Below, one piece after another: positions 21,586 through 32,654 of a DNA stretch of 64,000 nucleotides. Position 1 is the first letter of the stretch, and each line of letters starts with the position of its first letter. The notes beneath the pieces were generated by a model that was given only the letters and a program-made list of their open reading frames with translations, had not been told where the DNA came from and made no database searches. Origin of the DNA: Monoplex corrugatus (Eukaryota; Mollusca; Gastropoda; Littorinimorpha; Ranellidae); the NCBI GenBank assembly GCA_030674185.1, contig CM060312.1, forward strand, positions 60,991,078 through 61,055,077. Reading direction: 5' to 3'. The translations under genes were made by a program, and so were the position numbers.

Positions 21586-22215
21586 AAGCACATCATTATG
21601 ATGAAACGAACAATGGAATAATATTTAACAGAAAGTATTATCAAAGCCTCGTAAGGATAAAAATGGATTGAGTGGCTAACTTCTGTTATCATTTCAGATA
21701 ATACGACAGGAATTTGAAAAGAATGCACTTGCATAGTTTTACATTCGCATCAGGGCCGCCAAGCACAAAACACTGACAGAATACAACAATTTATTGTGTG
21801 CTTTTTGTGAAAAAAAAATCATTTTCTGCAATTAACGCGAATAATTAGATCATAAGGTACCAGTGTGCTGTCTCCTGTGTATTCGATGAAGTAAAGCCTG
21901 CCTCTACTGCACTTTACATGGAAAATAATTCAGAAAGTGTGAGTTTATCGATTTCTAGTCTGCCATAAATATTTTCTAGTAACCTGACCACTTAGGCGTA
22001 CTATGTAGTATTTTGAGTTGGTTTAATTTTCGTTCTTGGATAATTTAATGTCTATGACACAATGTTTATCGTTGATGAGTGTTTGTGTGTGTGCAGCAAT
22101 GGAAATTGGGAAATTGTGATTTGACAACACTCTTACATGTAAACAACAAACGTTGTAACGTTGTGTGTGAGTGTGTGTCTGTGTGTGTATGCGTGTATAA
22201 TTCATTCTTTTTTAA

Positions 22216-22311
22216 GGCATGAAAGAGAATTAGAACGAACAGACAAGATCATCGCCATGAACTCGCATATTCTGTGTTCTGTTTGTACGTTTGTATTTCT
22301 ATCTCTTCTTG
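22216..22311 (+). pseudogene. Decayed copy of lectin-end exon start / signal-peptide-like exon
   Basis: After TTTTTTAAG the first about 46 bases match the start of the real exon at 22758 at roughly 80 percent (AGAGAATT, CAGACAAGA and GCC blocks). After that the similarity stops. From ATG 22257 the sequence reads MNSHILCSVCTFVFLSLL, an ideal hydrophobic signal peptide, and ends at a perfect G|GTGAGT donor in phase 1. It may be a relic exon or an alternative first exon. The phase does not fit the next known exon (phase 2). Confidence 0.45.
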
Positions 22312-22393
22312 GTGAGTACATTATGCATATCGATCGGAAGTGTATTACACCACGTCGAAAATTTCGACTTTGAGATATTGGTTCTAAACACTG

Positions 22394-22478
<85 letters not shown>

Positions 22479-22691
22479 TGTGTGTGTGTCTGTTTGTGTG
22501 TTTGTGTGTGTGTGTGTATTTGTGTGTGTGTGTGTGTGTGTGTGCGTGCTTGTGTGTGTGTGTGTCTGTGTGTGTATGCTTGCGTGCTTGTGTGTGTGTG
22601 TGTGTCTCTGTGTGTGTCTGTGTCTGTGCGTGCGTGCAAGTGCTTGCCTTTGCACGCGCATATATATATATATCTATATATATCTATATAT

Positions 22692-22731
<40 letters not shown>

Positions 22732-22735
22732 GCAT
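22394..22735. repeat. (GT)n then (TA)n/(CA)n compound microsatellite
   Basis: About 240 bases of GT-rich repeat pass into (TA)n, a short (CA)n and more (TA)n, ending about 22 bases before the lectin-end exon's acceptor. Confidence 0.95.
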
Positions 22736-22757
22736 TGTTCCTTTCCATTTTTGAAAG

Positions 22758-23307
22758 GTATTTAAGAGAATTGGAATGGGCAGACAAGACCATAGCCTAT
22801 GACTTTACCCTTGTGATTGACTCGGGTGATGCTAACTTGTGTGGGTTATATTCACCCGGATCCTACTTTGTGGTTCTTGTCTCTGTGTGCACAAAGCCTC
22901 TTCGCCAGAATTATCTGTGTGAGCTAGAGCACTCGGATATCTACACCAACCGCAATAAAACACTCGTCGTTTACGGAACATTTACGAATGAGTCATTTCC
23001 GTTTCCGGTTGTGAGATGCCCCAGAGGTCATATGACCCACACATTTTTAGCTCACGACACGAAGAGCTCCTGTTTTCCTCCATTCAAAGTCCGCGTCAGC
23101 AAGAGCCAGGAGAGATTTCAAGAAAAGAGTGCAAGTAATTTATATCACTTTCCTTCGCCGTTTGTGTGTGACAGCGGAGTTGAAACCGTTCCCTACAGTT
23201 TGGTGTGTGACTATCGCCATGACTGCTTGGATGCCAGCGACGAAAACTTCTGTGTGTTTGAGCCTTGCAGTGGAGACAAAGATTTGCGGTGCTCTACGAG
23301 TAAACAG
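22758..23307 (+). CDS. GRL101-like receptor, lectin end plus LDLa exon
   Basis: A 550-nt exon from CATTTTTGAAAG to AAACAG|GTTAGT. Its first base completes the ATG codon left split by the exon at 20564. Domains in order are the lectin C-terminus (YLRELEWADKTIAYDF, then VCTKPLRQNYLCEL, residues 1-60), a Cys-linked linker with VRCPRGHMTHTFLAHD (about residues 85-105), and an LDLa repeat FVCDSG..VCDYRHDCLDASDENFC (about residues 140-170). The first Cys pair of a second LDLa repeat (CSGDKDLRCSTSKQ) follows. It exits in phase 0 and is completed by the exon at 30504. LDLa repeats bind Ca2+ and are extracellular. Confidence 0.88.
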
Positions 23308-23477
23308 GTTAGTCGGAGGAGGCAGAATTTGAAGGTGATATTGTTCGATCACCACCTCCAGCTCCCTTTCCCCATTTCAAAACCTGGCCAATGGGTAAGG
23401 TTTCACGCATTCTCAAGAAGCTTGCCATATAGTTGCTGGCAGATTTGGATAGAACGCATATGGAATTGTCTACGTGC

Positions 23478-23481
23478 GTGC

Positions 23482-23512
<31 letters not shown>

Positions 23513-23515
23513 TGC

Positions 23516-23560
<45 letters not shown>

Positions 23561-23562
23561 TT
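23478..23562. repeat. (GT)n-(GA)n microsatellite
   Basis: GT run joined to a GA run. The long open frame from the exon above runs into it only because the repeat lacks stops. Confidence 0.95.
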
Positions 23563-23869
23563 CCTCTTTATTGTTTGGTTCGCCATCTGGTAGTCTGATC
23601 AGATTTTGACCTAAAATGGCCGAACGTTGAAAAAAATACTTTATTAAAACGATTCCATATTATTTGCACACTACACACACTGCCCTTACAAAAACCGATG
23701 GAAGGCAACTAGAAACCACTATGGTATCCTCCCATGTCGATCATGCTCAGACACATTAGAAGAAGCTTTGAGAACGACGTAATTAGGATCTCCACCGGAA
23801 CACCTTCGTCTGGTAAGGGAAATTATGTTGGGAAGGTGACATCAGACCGTCATCAGGTTACTGGGATCA

Positions 23870-24440
23870 GATTGAAAAAATATTAGAATTGCAACATGGA
23901 ATGTAAGAACAATGATCCAGCAGGGAAAACTAGAAAATCTCAAAATATTAATGGAAAGATTGAACATCAATGTTTTAGGATTTGGAAAAGTGAGATGGAA
24001 GGAGGCAGGCATGATAACATCGGTAAGCATGAAATTATGTATTCTGGAGGGGACGCACAAGAAAGAAGGGAAGGCATCGTATTGGACAATGACAAGTCAA
24101 TTAAAGGATACTGGGCAATATCAGACCGGGGTTTTACTAGTTAGATTGCAAGGCAAGCCATTTGATATCAACATGTTCCAAGTATATGCACTAACATCCA
24201 GACGTCGTTTTACCAGTTAGATTGCGAGGCAAGCAGTTTGATATCAGCATGTTCCAAGCATATGCACCAACATCCGCAAGTAATGTACTGAGAAAGAAAC
24301 TGACAACTTCTACATTGAATAAGAGACAGCCAAGGCTAAATGTAAAATCACAGGACATTACACTAATGGGAGAAATTAATGCTAAAGTGGGACAAGAAAA
24401 AGTACAGCAAAGACAACATCAACAGTGTCCAAGTTGAAAA
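23870..24440 (+). mobile_element. LINE endonuclease N-terminal fragment
   Basis: It reads IRIATWNVRTMIQQGKLENL, then MERLNINVLGF and VRWKEAG. This is the start of the AP-like endonuclease of RTE-type LINEs (often mis-annotated as craniofacial development protein). The catalytic Glu region reads LGFGKVRW, where family members have an acidic residue. A 60-bp piece is duplicated near 24130-24270. No RT follows, so it is a 5' relic. Confidence 0.65.
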
Positions 24441-24885
24441 CCGCATGGAAGGACTAATACATCTCCATGAAAGGCAAAGTCAGGCTGTTACATGTGCTGA
24501 TGTATTCTGTCTTTCTGTGTACATGAGAGACACGGATCTTCAAAGCATATTTAGAAATACGAATCCAAGCCATCTTTGTGTCAAGGTCCATGAAGGGAGC
24601 TCTTTTACACATATTTGATGGCTTCTTGTTTTTTTCTTTTGATTAAGTAGTTTTCAGTTTAGTAAGTACTCGCTTATAGCCATCAAATCATGCTATGGTC
24701 TGAACAAAAACAACCCTTCACAATACATCAGCTTGACATCTTACATAAACAATTGACAAGAACAAATCAGTTTACTTCATAAAAGCGACAGCAGACAATG
24801 TGGTGTCATAGACGCGTTCAGTCAAAAAACATTTCTATTTCTATACCAGAAGTTAAGCATCATAATTTAGGTTATTATATATATT

Positions 24886-24889
<4 letters not shown>

Positions 24890-24929
<40 letters not shown>

Positions 24930-25000
24930 TTATTAACATATATATATAATATAATATATAATTTAATATATATATATGTATATATATATACATTTAGTAT
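24890..25000. repeat. (TA)n microsatellite
   Basis: TA-rich run with short breaks. Sequence to 25600 shows no supported gene. Confidence 0.95.
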
Positions 25001-25599
25001 ATATCCTCTTTCTAGTTACTGGAGCGACTCCGTTGTCAGTGGTCCCGATATATTTCTTCATACAAAGTGAACAATCGGACAAACGGATGGGTTATTTAAC
25101 ACATACATCTTTGAGCCACCCAAGCATCCACAACAGTAATTGCCCCGACACACTATTTTATCGAAATGTGTAACAGAAAATAAGAAGATAAATAGGCTGC
25201 CATCGTTACAGTTACTTAATCATTGCTGTGCTTTTTTTTCAGTGGTGAGTGAATGACTTGTTGTTACGGTTTGCTTTTATGTATGATCAGACAGAGAAAT
25301 TTTAAAGTGAGGAATGGCCTACAGTCTTCTCTTCATTTTTGTCATCTGCCGGAGTCATGGTTCCATACCTGTAGTCATTACTATTTACAGAACGGTTTCT
25401 GCAGATACTTGGAATACACTCGGTGGTGCACGTCTCTATTTATATGAAAAGAATGAAATAAAGTGAAATAAGTCGAAAACTAAAAAGAAAGCTGGAGCAT
25501 TTATCATTTCAAAAGCAACAACAACAACAAAATTGTTTAAAAAAACATAAACAACACCCCCACCCCCACCCCCCAAAAAAGGAAACCGAAAAGCATACA

Positions 25600-26010
25600 T
25601 TTTAAAGATGATTCACACATTCCTCAGGAGAAGTTGGTTGTAGAATTTAGTGGTGGATTAATTTGAAAAGGATCAGAACTATTAGTACTGCAATTGAAAT
25701 CATATTTCTTTTTATCTAAATTTTTATCTAAGTTTCGGTAACATTTCAGCACTGTTTATTTCTTCACATCCTTTTACTTCTTGGAAAAACAATACCCTGT
25801 ACCTAAAATCTCTAAGGATTCCAGTGTATATCCAAATGTTGCATTATATAATTTAACAACGTTTTTTTATTTCCTGGCTGGACTGTTTCTGTTTTGTCAG
25901 CATTTATAAAATGCCCCAACACGTTGCCAAGTTTTGAAAGAGAGACGTGGATTTATCAAAAGATACTTATCAATATGGCATCGTCTGCAAACCACGGTAT
26001 TTTGATTTTA
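25600..26010 (+). repeat. Upstream copy of a duplicated intron segment
   Basis: Collinear with 29330-29560 plus 30170-30340. Shared strings in order are GTGGATTAATTT, TTAGTACTGCAA, TTCACATCCTTTTAC, GGATTCCAGT, CAAATGTTGCAT and AGCATTTATA. The downstream copy leads into the real terminal exon. This copy leads, after later insertions, into an LDLa relic at 27428. Confidence 0.7.
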
Positions 26011-26043
26011 TTTTATCAATTTTTTCATTTTTTAAATGTTTAT

Positions 26044-26225
<182 letters not shown>

Positions 26226-26227
26226 AT

Positions 26228-26735
26228 GACTCCACAGAACAACACGTCAATACCAGACTCCAAATCAACTGGACAAAATCTGGAGATCCAATCTACCAGA
26301 CAACCTGAAAAGGAACTTCTTCCGAGCAGCAGTAGAGTCCATTCTTATATATGGCTCAATCTCTTGGACCGTAACAACGACATTGGAGAAGAAGGTTGAT
26401 GGAGCATACACATGAATGATACGTGCAGCCTTGAACAAATCTTGGAGAGAACATCCAACAAACAAAGAGTAATATGGTAAGATCCTACCAATCAGTAAAT
26501 CAATACGTCAACAAAGACTGCGTTTTCCGGGACACTGCTGGCGTAGCAAAGAAGAACTGGTAGGAGATGTTCTACTATAGAGACCCAGTCACGGCAAACA
26601 AAGACCAGGACGTCCAAAGAAGACCTTCATCGACCAACTGATCGATGATACGGGCTGTCAGTACGATGAACTACCTACTGCAATGTCTGACAGAGAGGGA
26701 TGGAGGAAACGTGTCATGGATAGCCGAGCAATCTC
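26228..26735 (+). mobile_element. LINE reverse-transcriptase C-terminal fragment
   Basis: The + strand reads NLPDNLKRNFFRAAVESILI with YGSISWT, later REHPTNKELYGKI, LRFSGHCWRSKEELV, GKQRPGRPKKTFIDQL and DREGWRKRV. This is the thumb and C-terminus of a non-LTR polymerase of a family distinct from the ATG-tailed LINE. Two in-frame stops show it is dead. The 26740-27427 stretch is AT-rich intron without a feature. Confidence 0.75.
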
Positions 26736-27427
26736 GACATTGAATCGAAAATGTGTATGTATACAAACACGTTGACAAATAAACACAAACTCTGTTACGT
26801 CAATCCATGAATACAAGCATAACTTTATCATAAACAAAGATAACCGTGCCACTGGGCTTTTTTTTTCTAGATAACTTATGGTGTTATCAAACTGTAAAAT
26901 ATTACATATTTTGATGGTTACATTTAAAAGACATGAAAATTACTTATTTTCTAATTAGAGTACAGTATGAATCCCGTTTGATCAGAACATCAGAACAAAT
27001 CATATGAATGTCTAGGAAAAAATGAAGAGATTTACCATAAATTACAGTTTGGTAGTTTCTGTAAAACTTTTAAACTTTTACTTGTTCACCTGATTGTACA
27101 TTTGTATGCATGTGGGCATTCACGTATATACAAATAATTTCTTTCTTTTTTATTCTAATCATTTTTTCTTCTGAATTCCCAAGTTTCTATTGAATGTTTG
27201 TAAAAATGACAGTCTACTGAAAATTCACCACGCTGAAAATTCATGAAAGCAATGTGGTTTTCATTTTCGAATCTTGCTTACAGAAATTTTGGAAACAATG
27301 GAAAGATGGGTAACGTCTTTTGATTTTGCATGTATATGTGAAATGAATTTACAAGTAACAAAATGAAATCAAAGATTTTGTCAGATACGTAGTTTTAATC
27401 GTAAAGAAACTTATTAATAAAGAAGAA

Positions 27428-27505
27428 CAATGTCCTGATAGATTTTTCCCGTGGACTAAAACGGCTACTGTTTTGAACTGCGTTTTTATCGCAACTGGGT
27501 ATATC
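27428..27505 (+). pseudogene. Decayed LDLa exon fragment of the receptor
   Basis: About 78 bases align with 30698-30775 of the terminal exon at roughly 75 percent, sharing TGTCCTGAT, ACTGTTTTGAACTGC and TTTTCGT-like blocks. The encoded CPDRFFPWTKTATVLNC corresponds to CPDGFFQCTKNGYCFEL, with key cysteines lost. It lies downstream of the duplicated intron segment, and a LINE begins immediately after it. Confidence 0.65.
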
Positions 27506-28984
27506 AGAAAGGCTGCAAGAAACGATCACATACGTATTGAATATATTGAAAGTAGCTTTTCTGTTTTGCATTATATTTATTGTAAACTGTTTAACAATGC
27601 TTTGAGTTCGGGCACTGTTCCTGCAGAATGGACTGTTTTTGATTCTAACTCTTTAGAAAGGAAAGGTGATAAATTTGACTGTGACTTCTACGAGGGTATT
27701 ACTCTGCTGGGTTGTATTATTACAGTTCGCAAGTATTTCGAATGAGAGACTGAGTGCATTTCTGGAAGATAATATATACTGTCTGAAAATCAAGCACGAT
27801 TCAGGCATTTACATTCCACACTGGATCATGCTTTCGTTTTGCAATCTTTGATCGATATTTTTCGTACACAAAATAGAAACTTGGATTGTGCATTTGTCAA
27901 TTACAAACAAGCTTTTGATACTGTCTGGAGACCAGGCTTATACTTTAAACTCTTTACGGTGAGTATTGATGGAAGTTTCGAATGTAGTTGTCAGTATGTA
28001 GAGTAAGTTTAAATCTTCTGTTTTTTGTGAATGGCAAAATAAAATCAAGTTTCTTTGGGAGTTGCCGAGGAGTTAGACAAGGTGAAAATATTTCGCCTAT
28101 TCTATTTTCTCTGTATTTGAATCATCTCGAGCAATATTTGTTAGACAACCATTGTTGAACATGTATTATGGACTTTGCTGTCCCTAACGTAACGTAACGA
28201 AAACAAACGAGACAGTCTTGATGGAAGCAGACACAAGAAGATCATTGATAAGAAAGATTAGGAGAAGACGAGCAACATGTATAGGCCGTTTTATAAGGAA
28301 TGGGGAATTAGAGCACCTGGTCACAACAGGAAAGCTGGAGGGAAAGAGAACACCAGGTAGACTCAGGGAGAAAAAATTGGACGGACTTGCAGGGTGACTG
28401 AGGACAGAGAGGGTGGAAAATGTGCTTGTAGAGACAAGGGATAGATGCATATAGAGGGCCATGATTGCCAACGCCATGCGGCAGGGCACATGATGATGAT
28501 GAACGTAAATCTAATTCATCAAATATACTGTTACTACTTTATGCCAATGATACACTTTTATCATCAGGGTCGAAATTTACACAAATCTCTAGATACTCCA
28601 CATGGCTACTGTACCCGCTGGAAGCCTGACGTTTATAAAAATAAAACCAAGATGATAGTTTTTACTAGACAAATAACTCACGTAGTATCTTTTATTTGGA
28701 CCGAGAAACATTGAAATTGTGCATACCTTGAAATATTTTGGGATACACTTCTGTAGATCCGATAAATTTTACAAGGGTAAAAACCTGCATATGGTCATGC
28801 TCAGAAAACTATTTTCTTTATTGCAGACTGTCAGAAATCAATATCTGCCTGTAAATGTTGCTTTTAGGTCATATTATACTACTGTTGTGTCTATATTATT
28901 ATATGTTTGTGAAATATGGAGGTATGAGATCTTACATCAGAAATTGCAGGTTAAATTTCTTAAAGCATTTTTGAAATATCAACA
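27506..28984 (+). mobile_element. LINE reverse-transcriptase pseudogene (split)
   Basis: Fragments in several frames read KAARNDHIRIEY, SSGTVPAEWT, CAFVNYKQAFDTVW, SCRGVRQGENISPILFSLYL and, after 28500, LLLLYANDTLLSSGS. These are polymerase blocks, with the catalytic YADD changed to YAND. KYFGIHF and YTTVVSILLYVCEIW then follow. The element is broken by frameshifts and by the ATG-tailed LINE at 28200-28500. Confidence 0.75.
28200..28500 (+). mobile_element. ATG-tailed LINE 3' insertion inside another LINE
   Basis: This 5'-truncated copy contains ACAAACGAGACAGTCTTGAT and GCACCTGGTCACAACAGGAA and ends GGCAGGGCACATGATGATGA. The host reading resumes right after it. AACGTAA occurs on both sides (about 28186 and 28502), giving a short target-site duplication. 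Confidence 0.8.
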
Positions 28985-29089
28985 TCATCATCGTCATCAT
29001 CATCGTTATTATCACTATTATTATTGTTTTTGTTATTATCATCATTGTTATTATTACTATCATCATCATCATCGTCGTCGTCGTCGTCG

Positions 29090-29135
<46 letters not shown>
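28984..29135. repeat. (ATC)n / (ATT)n microsatellite
   Basis: Trinucleotide run of CAT/CGT/TAT types ending in pure (ATC)n. Confidence 0.95.
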
Positions 29136-29329
29136 TACATTTTTCCCAAAAAATTTTTTCCCAATTCTGTTTTATAGTTTTACATTTTTGTCAACATGGA
29201 CATTTGGAAAGCTTCAATATATTTGTTCCTATCCGGGATATTTAAATCTTCATTTTTACTTTTTTGCGTGTTGTCTGTTTGTCTGTTGATTTTGTGTTGC
29301 TTATCACTCTAGATAAATGAAAAGATCTA

Positions 29330-30340
29330 CCAGTTCTTCAGATGGGTTTGGTTGCAGAGTCCAAACGTGGATTAATTTCGAAAAGATAAGTTTTTAGTAC
29401 TGCAACTCTTCCAAGTAGAGTTTTTTTTTTTATTAAAGCTTTGATCAAAAGTCTTACATGTGGTCATTTTTCAACTTAGATAATTTTTTCACATCCTTTT
29501 ACAACTTGGTTAACCATATACCTGTATTTTAAACTTCTAGGGATTCCAGTTTGTTCGTTATTTCTTTAAACATCTATTCACATACTTGCTTTTAGACGGA
29601 AAAAAAATAAAGGGGTGTCTATGGGGTGAGTGAATCTATGAAATCACGAAGGCACTGTATCTTATAAGGTAAAATCAAACAATTTAGCGAACAAGAGAAC
29701 AAGAGAAAAACAATCAGTATATTAGAACGACTAGGCTTCAACAGTTTGCTCAGGGGATGTGTGTATGTATGTATGCGTGTGTGCATGCATACGTGTGTGC
29801 GTGTGTGTATGTGTGTGTGTGTGCGTGTGTATGTGTGTGTGTGTGTGTGTATGTGTGTGTGTGTGTGTGTGTGCTACGAGCATGTAAGGTCCTCTGCTGG
29901 CGTATGACAAGTCATCTTTTATGATCTGGTGAGGTAGAAGGGGGAGAAGAGGATTGTCTTATCGAGTTAAAAGCGATGTAACAGCCAAGGAGTAATGAAA
30001 AACCTACTAAGCAGAAAAAAGGAGCAGGTGGGAGTTGCAGGTATAAAACAACCAGGCTTAATCAAAGAAAACGACCTACAAGGTTGTGCAGTAAACGCCT
30101 AGCAATGTGTAGATATAGAGTGAAATCAGTATGTTTCTGTTTTAAGTTTGTAAATGACGCAGAGATTCTAGCATGTGTTCAAATGTTGCATGTATTTGAG
30201 TTTAGAACGCTGTTTAGTTCCAAGCCAGTTAGTCTGTATTTTATTAGCATTTATACAAAAAATGCCCTGAAATGTTGCAAAATTTAAAACAGGAAAAACA
30301 TGTTTCTTTTAAGTAATTTGGGCATCATCCTCACATTGAG
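29330..30340 (+). repeat. Downstream copy of the duplicated intron segment
   Basis: Partner of 25600-26010, split by about 600 bases (29560-30170) that have no match in the other copy and include a (GT)n run. The 160 bases between this block and the terminal exon are AT-rich and end in the exon's acceptor. Confidence 0.65.
29757..29875. repeat. (GT)n microsatellite
   Basis: GT run with GTAT and GCGT breaks. Confidence 0.95.
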
Positions 30341-30503
30341 ATATTTTGATTTCTTTGTTATTGACCAGAGCACCTTTTATCTATATTCTGTCTGATCGTT
30401 ATTGCTAATATTTGTATTACATAATACAAATAAATAAATAGACTGAATTTTGCCTACACACTCGTTCTAATGTACGGTAATCATAGTTTTTACTTTTATG
30501 TAG

Positions 30504-32546
30504 TGCGTTTCCAGGGATGTGAAATGCAACTATGAGACTGACTGTGTAGACGAGACAGATGAACTGGACTGCTATGATAACCATGACTCTAGTCTTCGAT
30601 TTTCTCAAAGTCCACCTGCAACTATTCGTTTCCTTCCTGTGGATCGCCGTGTAGATGAGTGGAAGGCAATCAACATAAAGGAACTGAACGAAAAACAGTG
30701 TCCTGATGGGTTCTTTCAGTGCACAAAAAACGGTTACTGTTTTGAACTGCATTTTCGTTGTAACGGGGTGTATGACTGCTTTGGACGTGAGGACGAGGCC
30801 GACTGTTCTGACTACGTTTGTCCTGGTCTATTCAGATGTCGGGGAACAAGGATGTGTTTGAAAACCGACGTTCTTTGTGATGGCTGGGCTACGTGTCCAC
30901 AGGGAAATGACGAAGAATTCTGTGGCCTGACCTGCCCTGACAGTTGCACGTGCTACGGGTTGTCCTTCACCTGCACACACCCTTTTTCTGTTCAACTGTT
31001 CCCTGCTCTTCGCTACCTGAACGGCACCGACAGTGGCTTAAACTTACAAGACGTGACAAATAACACTGTGCTGATATATTTAGAATTAGCCAGGTGTAAC
31101 ATATCTCACTTGGGAACAGTACATTTGCCAAATCTGCGCAGTCTTGATCTCAGAGACAACCATCTTCATAATATCACAGTGGCACATCTAAGGAGTTTAG
31201 AAAACTTGCGTAATCTTGTTCTGGCTGGCAATCCCATCACATCTCTGCTATCACTGGATGCAGAACAAGATGTCTCTGCCTTAGGATTACGATTGCTGGA
31301 TGTGTCCCGCATCCCTCTGATTGTTTTCCATCTTGAGGCCCAACTACCCGACTTGCAGCATTTCAATTTGTCTGGCACTGGTTTGAATCACTTGCAGGGT
31401 GCTGGCTTCCAGACTCTGACTCAACTCCGTGAGCTGGACCTCAGAGGATGTCCTCTTTCAAAGTATCCTCGTCACATGCTGCACAGTCTCAGCCAACTTC
31501 GCATCCTGTATGCCGACAACTTCAGATTCTGCTGCCCAGCAACGCTGCCTGGAGGGTTCAATCTCAACAACTGCAAAGCACCAGATGACAGTGTGTCCTC
31601 ATGCCAAAGACTCATGAAAAACGTGGTCCATTCCGTGTTTACTTCAGTCTTCAGTGTCTTGTCTATCGTAGGCAATGCTGCCAGTGTCTTTATCCGTATG
31701 TTTTTCAGGAGTGAATGCAAGTCATCGTTCAATATTCTTTTATCTCATCTGCGTCTGTCACACTTTCTGATGGGCCTATACCTAGCCATCATCAGTTTCG
31801 CTGACCGTATTTATCAAGGTGTGTACTTGTGGAGAGATATTACCTGGAGACAGGGTGTGACCTGCAGTCTGGCCGGCTTCCTGCTTCTTGTATCAGTGGC
31901 TGTGTCATCACTGGTCACTCTTTGCATCTCGGTTGAGCGTACACTTCCTACATTGTCTTCGCGAACTAGTTCACGCGTTAGACGCTTTCCTGCACGTTTG
32001 TCTGCGGTACCTTGGCTCTTTGGGTCCATGCTAGCAGCGGTACCACTTATTGTGTCACGGTGGAACTTTTCTAATCAGTCTGCTCTGTGCATCCCCCTCC
32101 CGTACACAGCGAAGGCTGATCTGAATTTCCTAGACGCCATCATTCATTTGTCATGTTTCGTTCACCTTGTAGTGGCTGCCACTTACTGCTACGTCTATTC
32201 AACGAGTCAATTCAACTGTCTGGTGTATGAGCATACAGACAGCCAGTCACGTGAAGTCAGCTACGCTCGTTGTTTCTTTCCTGTGGTGATCTTCAGCTGT
32301 ATCTGCTGGATCTCTCTGGGTGCTTTAGGTGTATTGGTGTCCAGTGGTGCTTTGTCTATATCCACTGACATAAAGGTGATGGTGGCTGTGGTGGGTATAC
32401 CGCTAACTTCTGCCTTCCATCCTGTTCTCTACGCCTATAGCGTGATGCAGGAAAGACGTCGGCAAGTACAGCATCAACGGTTGATGAAATACTTGGTGGC
32501 CAAGAAAAGAGCCAATCAGCTAAACAACAAGAACACAGTCAAATAG
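30504..32546 (+). CDS. GRL101-like receptor, terminal LDLa-LRR-7TM exon
   Basis: Acceptor TTTTATGTAG leads into about 680 open codons and a TAG stop. Residues 1-23 finish an LDLa repeat begun in the previous exon (CNYETDCVDETDELDC). Two more follow (CPDGFFQC..DEADC and CPGLFRC..NDEEFC). An LRR N-cap CPDSCTC and about six leucine-rich repeats (LRSLDLRDNHLHNI, LRNLVLAGNPI, LRELDLRGCPL) end in a CC-containing cap near residue 350. Seven hydrophobic segments then run from about residues 372 to 640, with TM1 IVGNAASV, an ERT motif after TM3, W in TM4, CW in TM6 and HPVLY in TM7. The tail is short and basic. This is a type C LGR/relaxin-receptor-like GPCR in the plasma membrane; the ligand is unknown. 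TM2 has LSHFLMG and TM7 has HPxxY, where family members have Asp and Asn. The ORF is intact. Confidence 0.92.
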   Translation, partial: CVSRDVKCNYETDCVDETDELDCYDNHDSSLRFSQSPPATIRFLPVDRRVDEWKAINIKELNEKQCPDGFFQCTKNGYCFELHFRCNGVYDCFGREDEADCSDYVCPGLFRCRGTRMCLKTDVLCDGWATCPQGNDEEFCGLTCPDSCTCYGLSFTCTHPFSVQLFPALRYLNGTDSGLNLQDVTNNTVLIYLELARCNISHLGTVHLPNLRSLDLRDNHLHNITVAHLRSLENLRNLVLAGNPITSLLSLDAEQDVSALGLRLLDVSRIPLIVFHLEAQLPDLQHFNLSGTGLNHLQGAGFQTLTQLRELDLRGCPLSKYPRHMLHSLSQLRILYADNFRFCCPATLPGGFNLNNCKAPDDSVSSCQRLMKNVVHSVFTSVFSVLSIVGNAASVFIRMFFRSECKSSFNILLSHLRLSHFLMGLYLAIISFADRIYQGVYLWRDITWRQGVTCSLAGFLLLVSVAVSSLVTLCISVERTLPTLSSRTSSRVRRFPARLSAVPWLFGSMLAAVPLIVSRWNFSNQSALCIPLPYTAKADLNFLDAIIHLSCFVHLVVAATYCYVYSTSQFNCLVYEHTDSQSREVSYARCFFPVVIFSCICWISLGALGVLVSSGALSISTDIKVMVAVVGIPLTSAFHPVLYAYSVMQERRRQVQHQRLMKYLVAKKRANQLNNKNTVK

Positions 32547-32654
32547 TGACTGTGGAACTACCATGATGAAGTGACGTAGTAGTACTACTATTGTATCGAT
32601 TGTGTACTTGGTGGCAGTGTTCTGCTTATCTTAAAAATAGACAGACAGGCAGAC

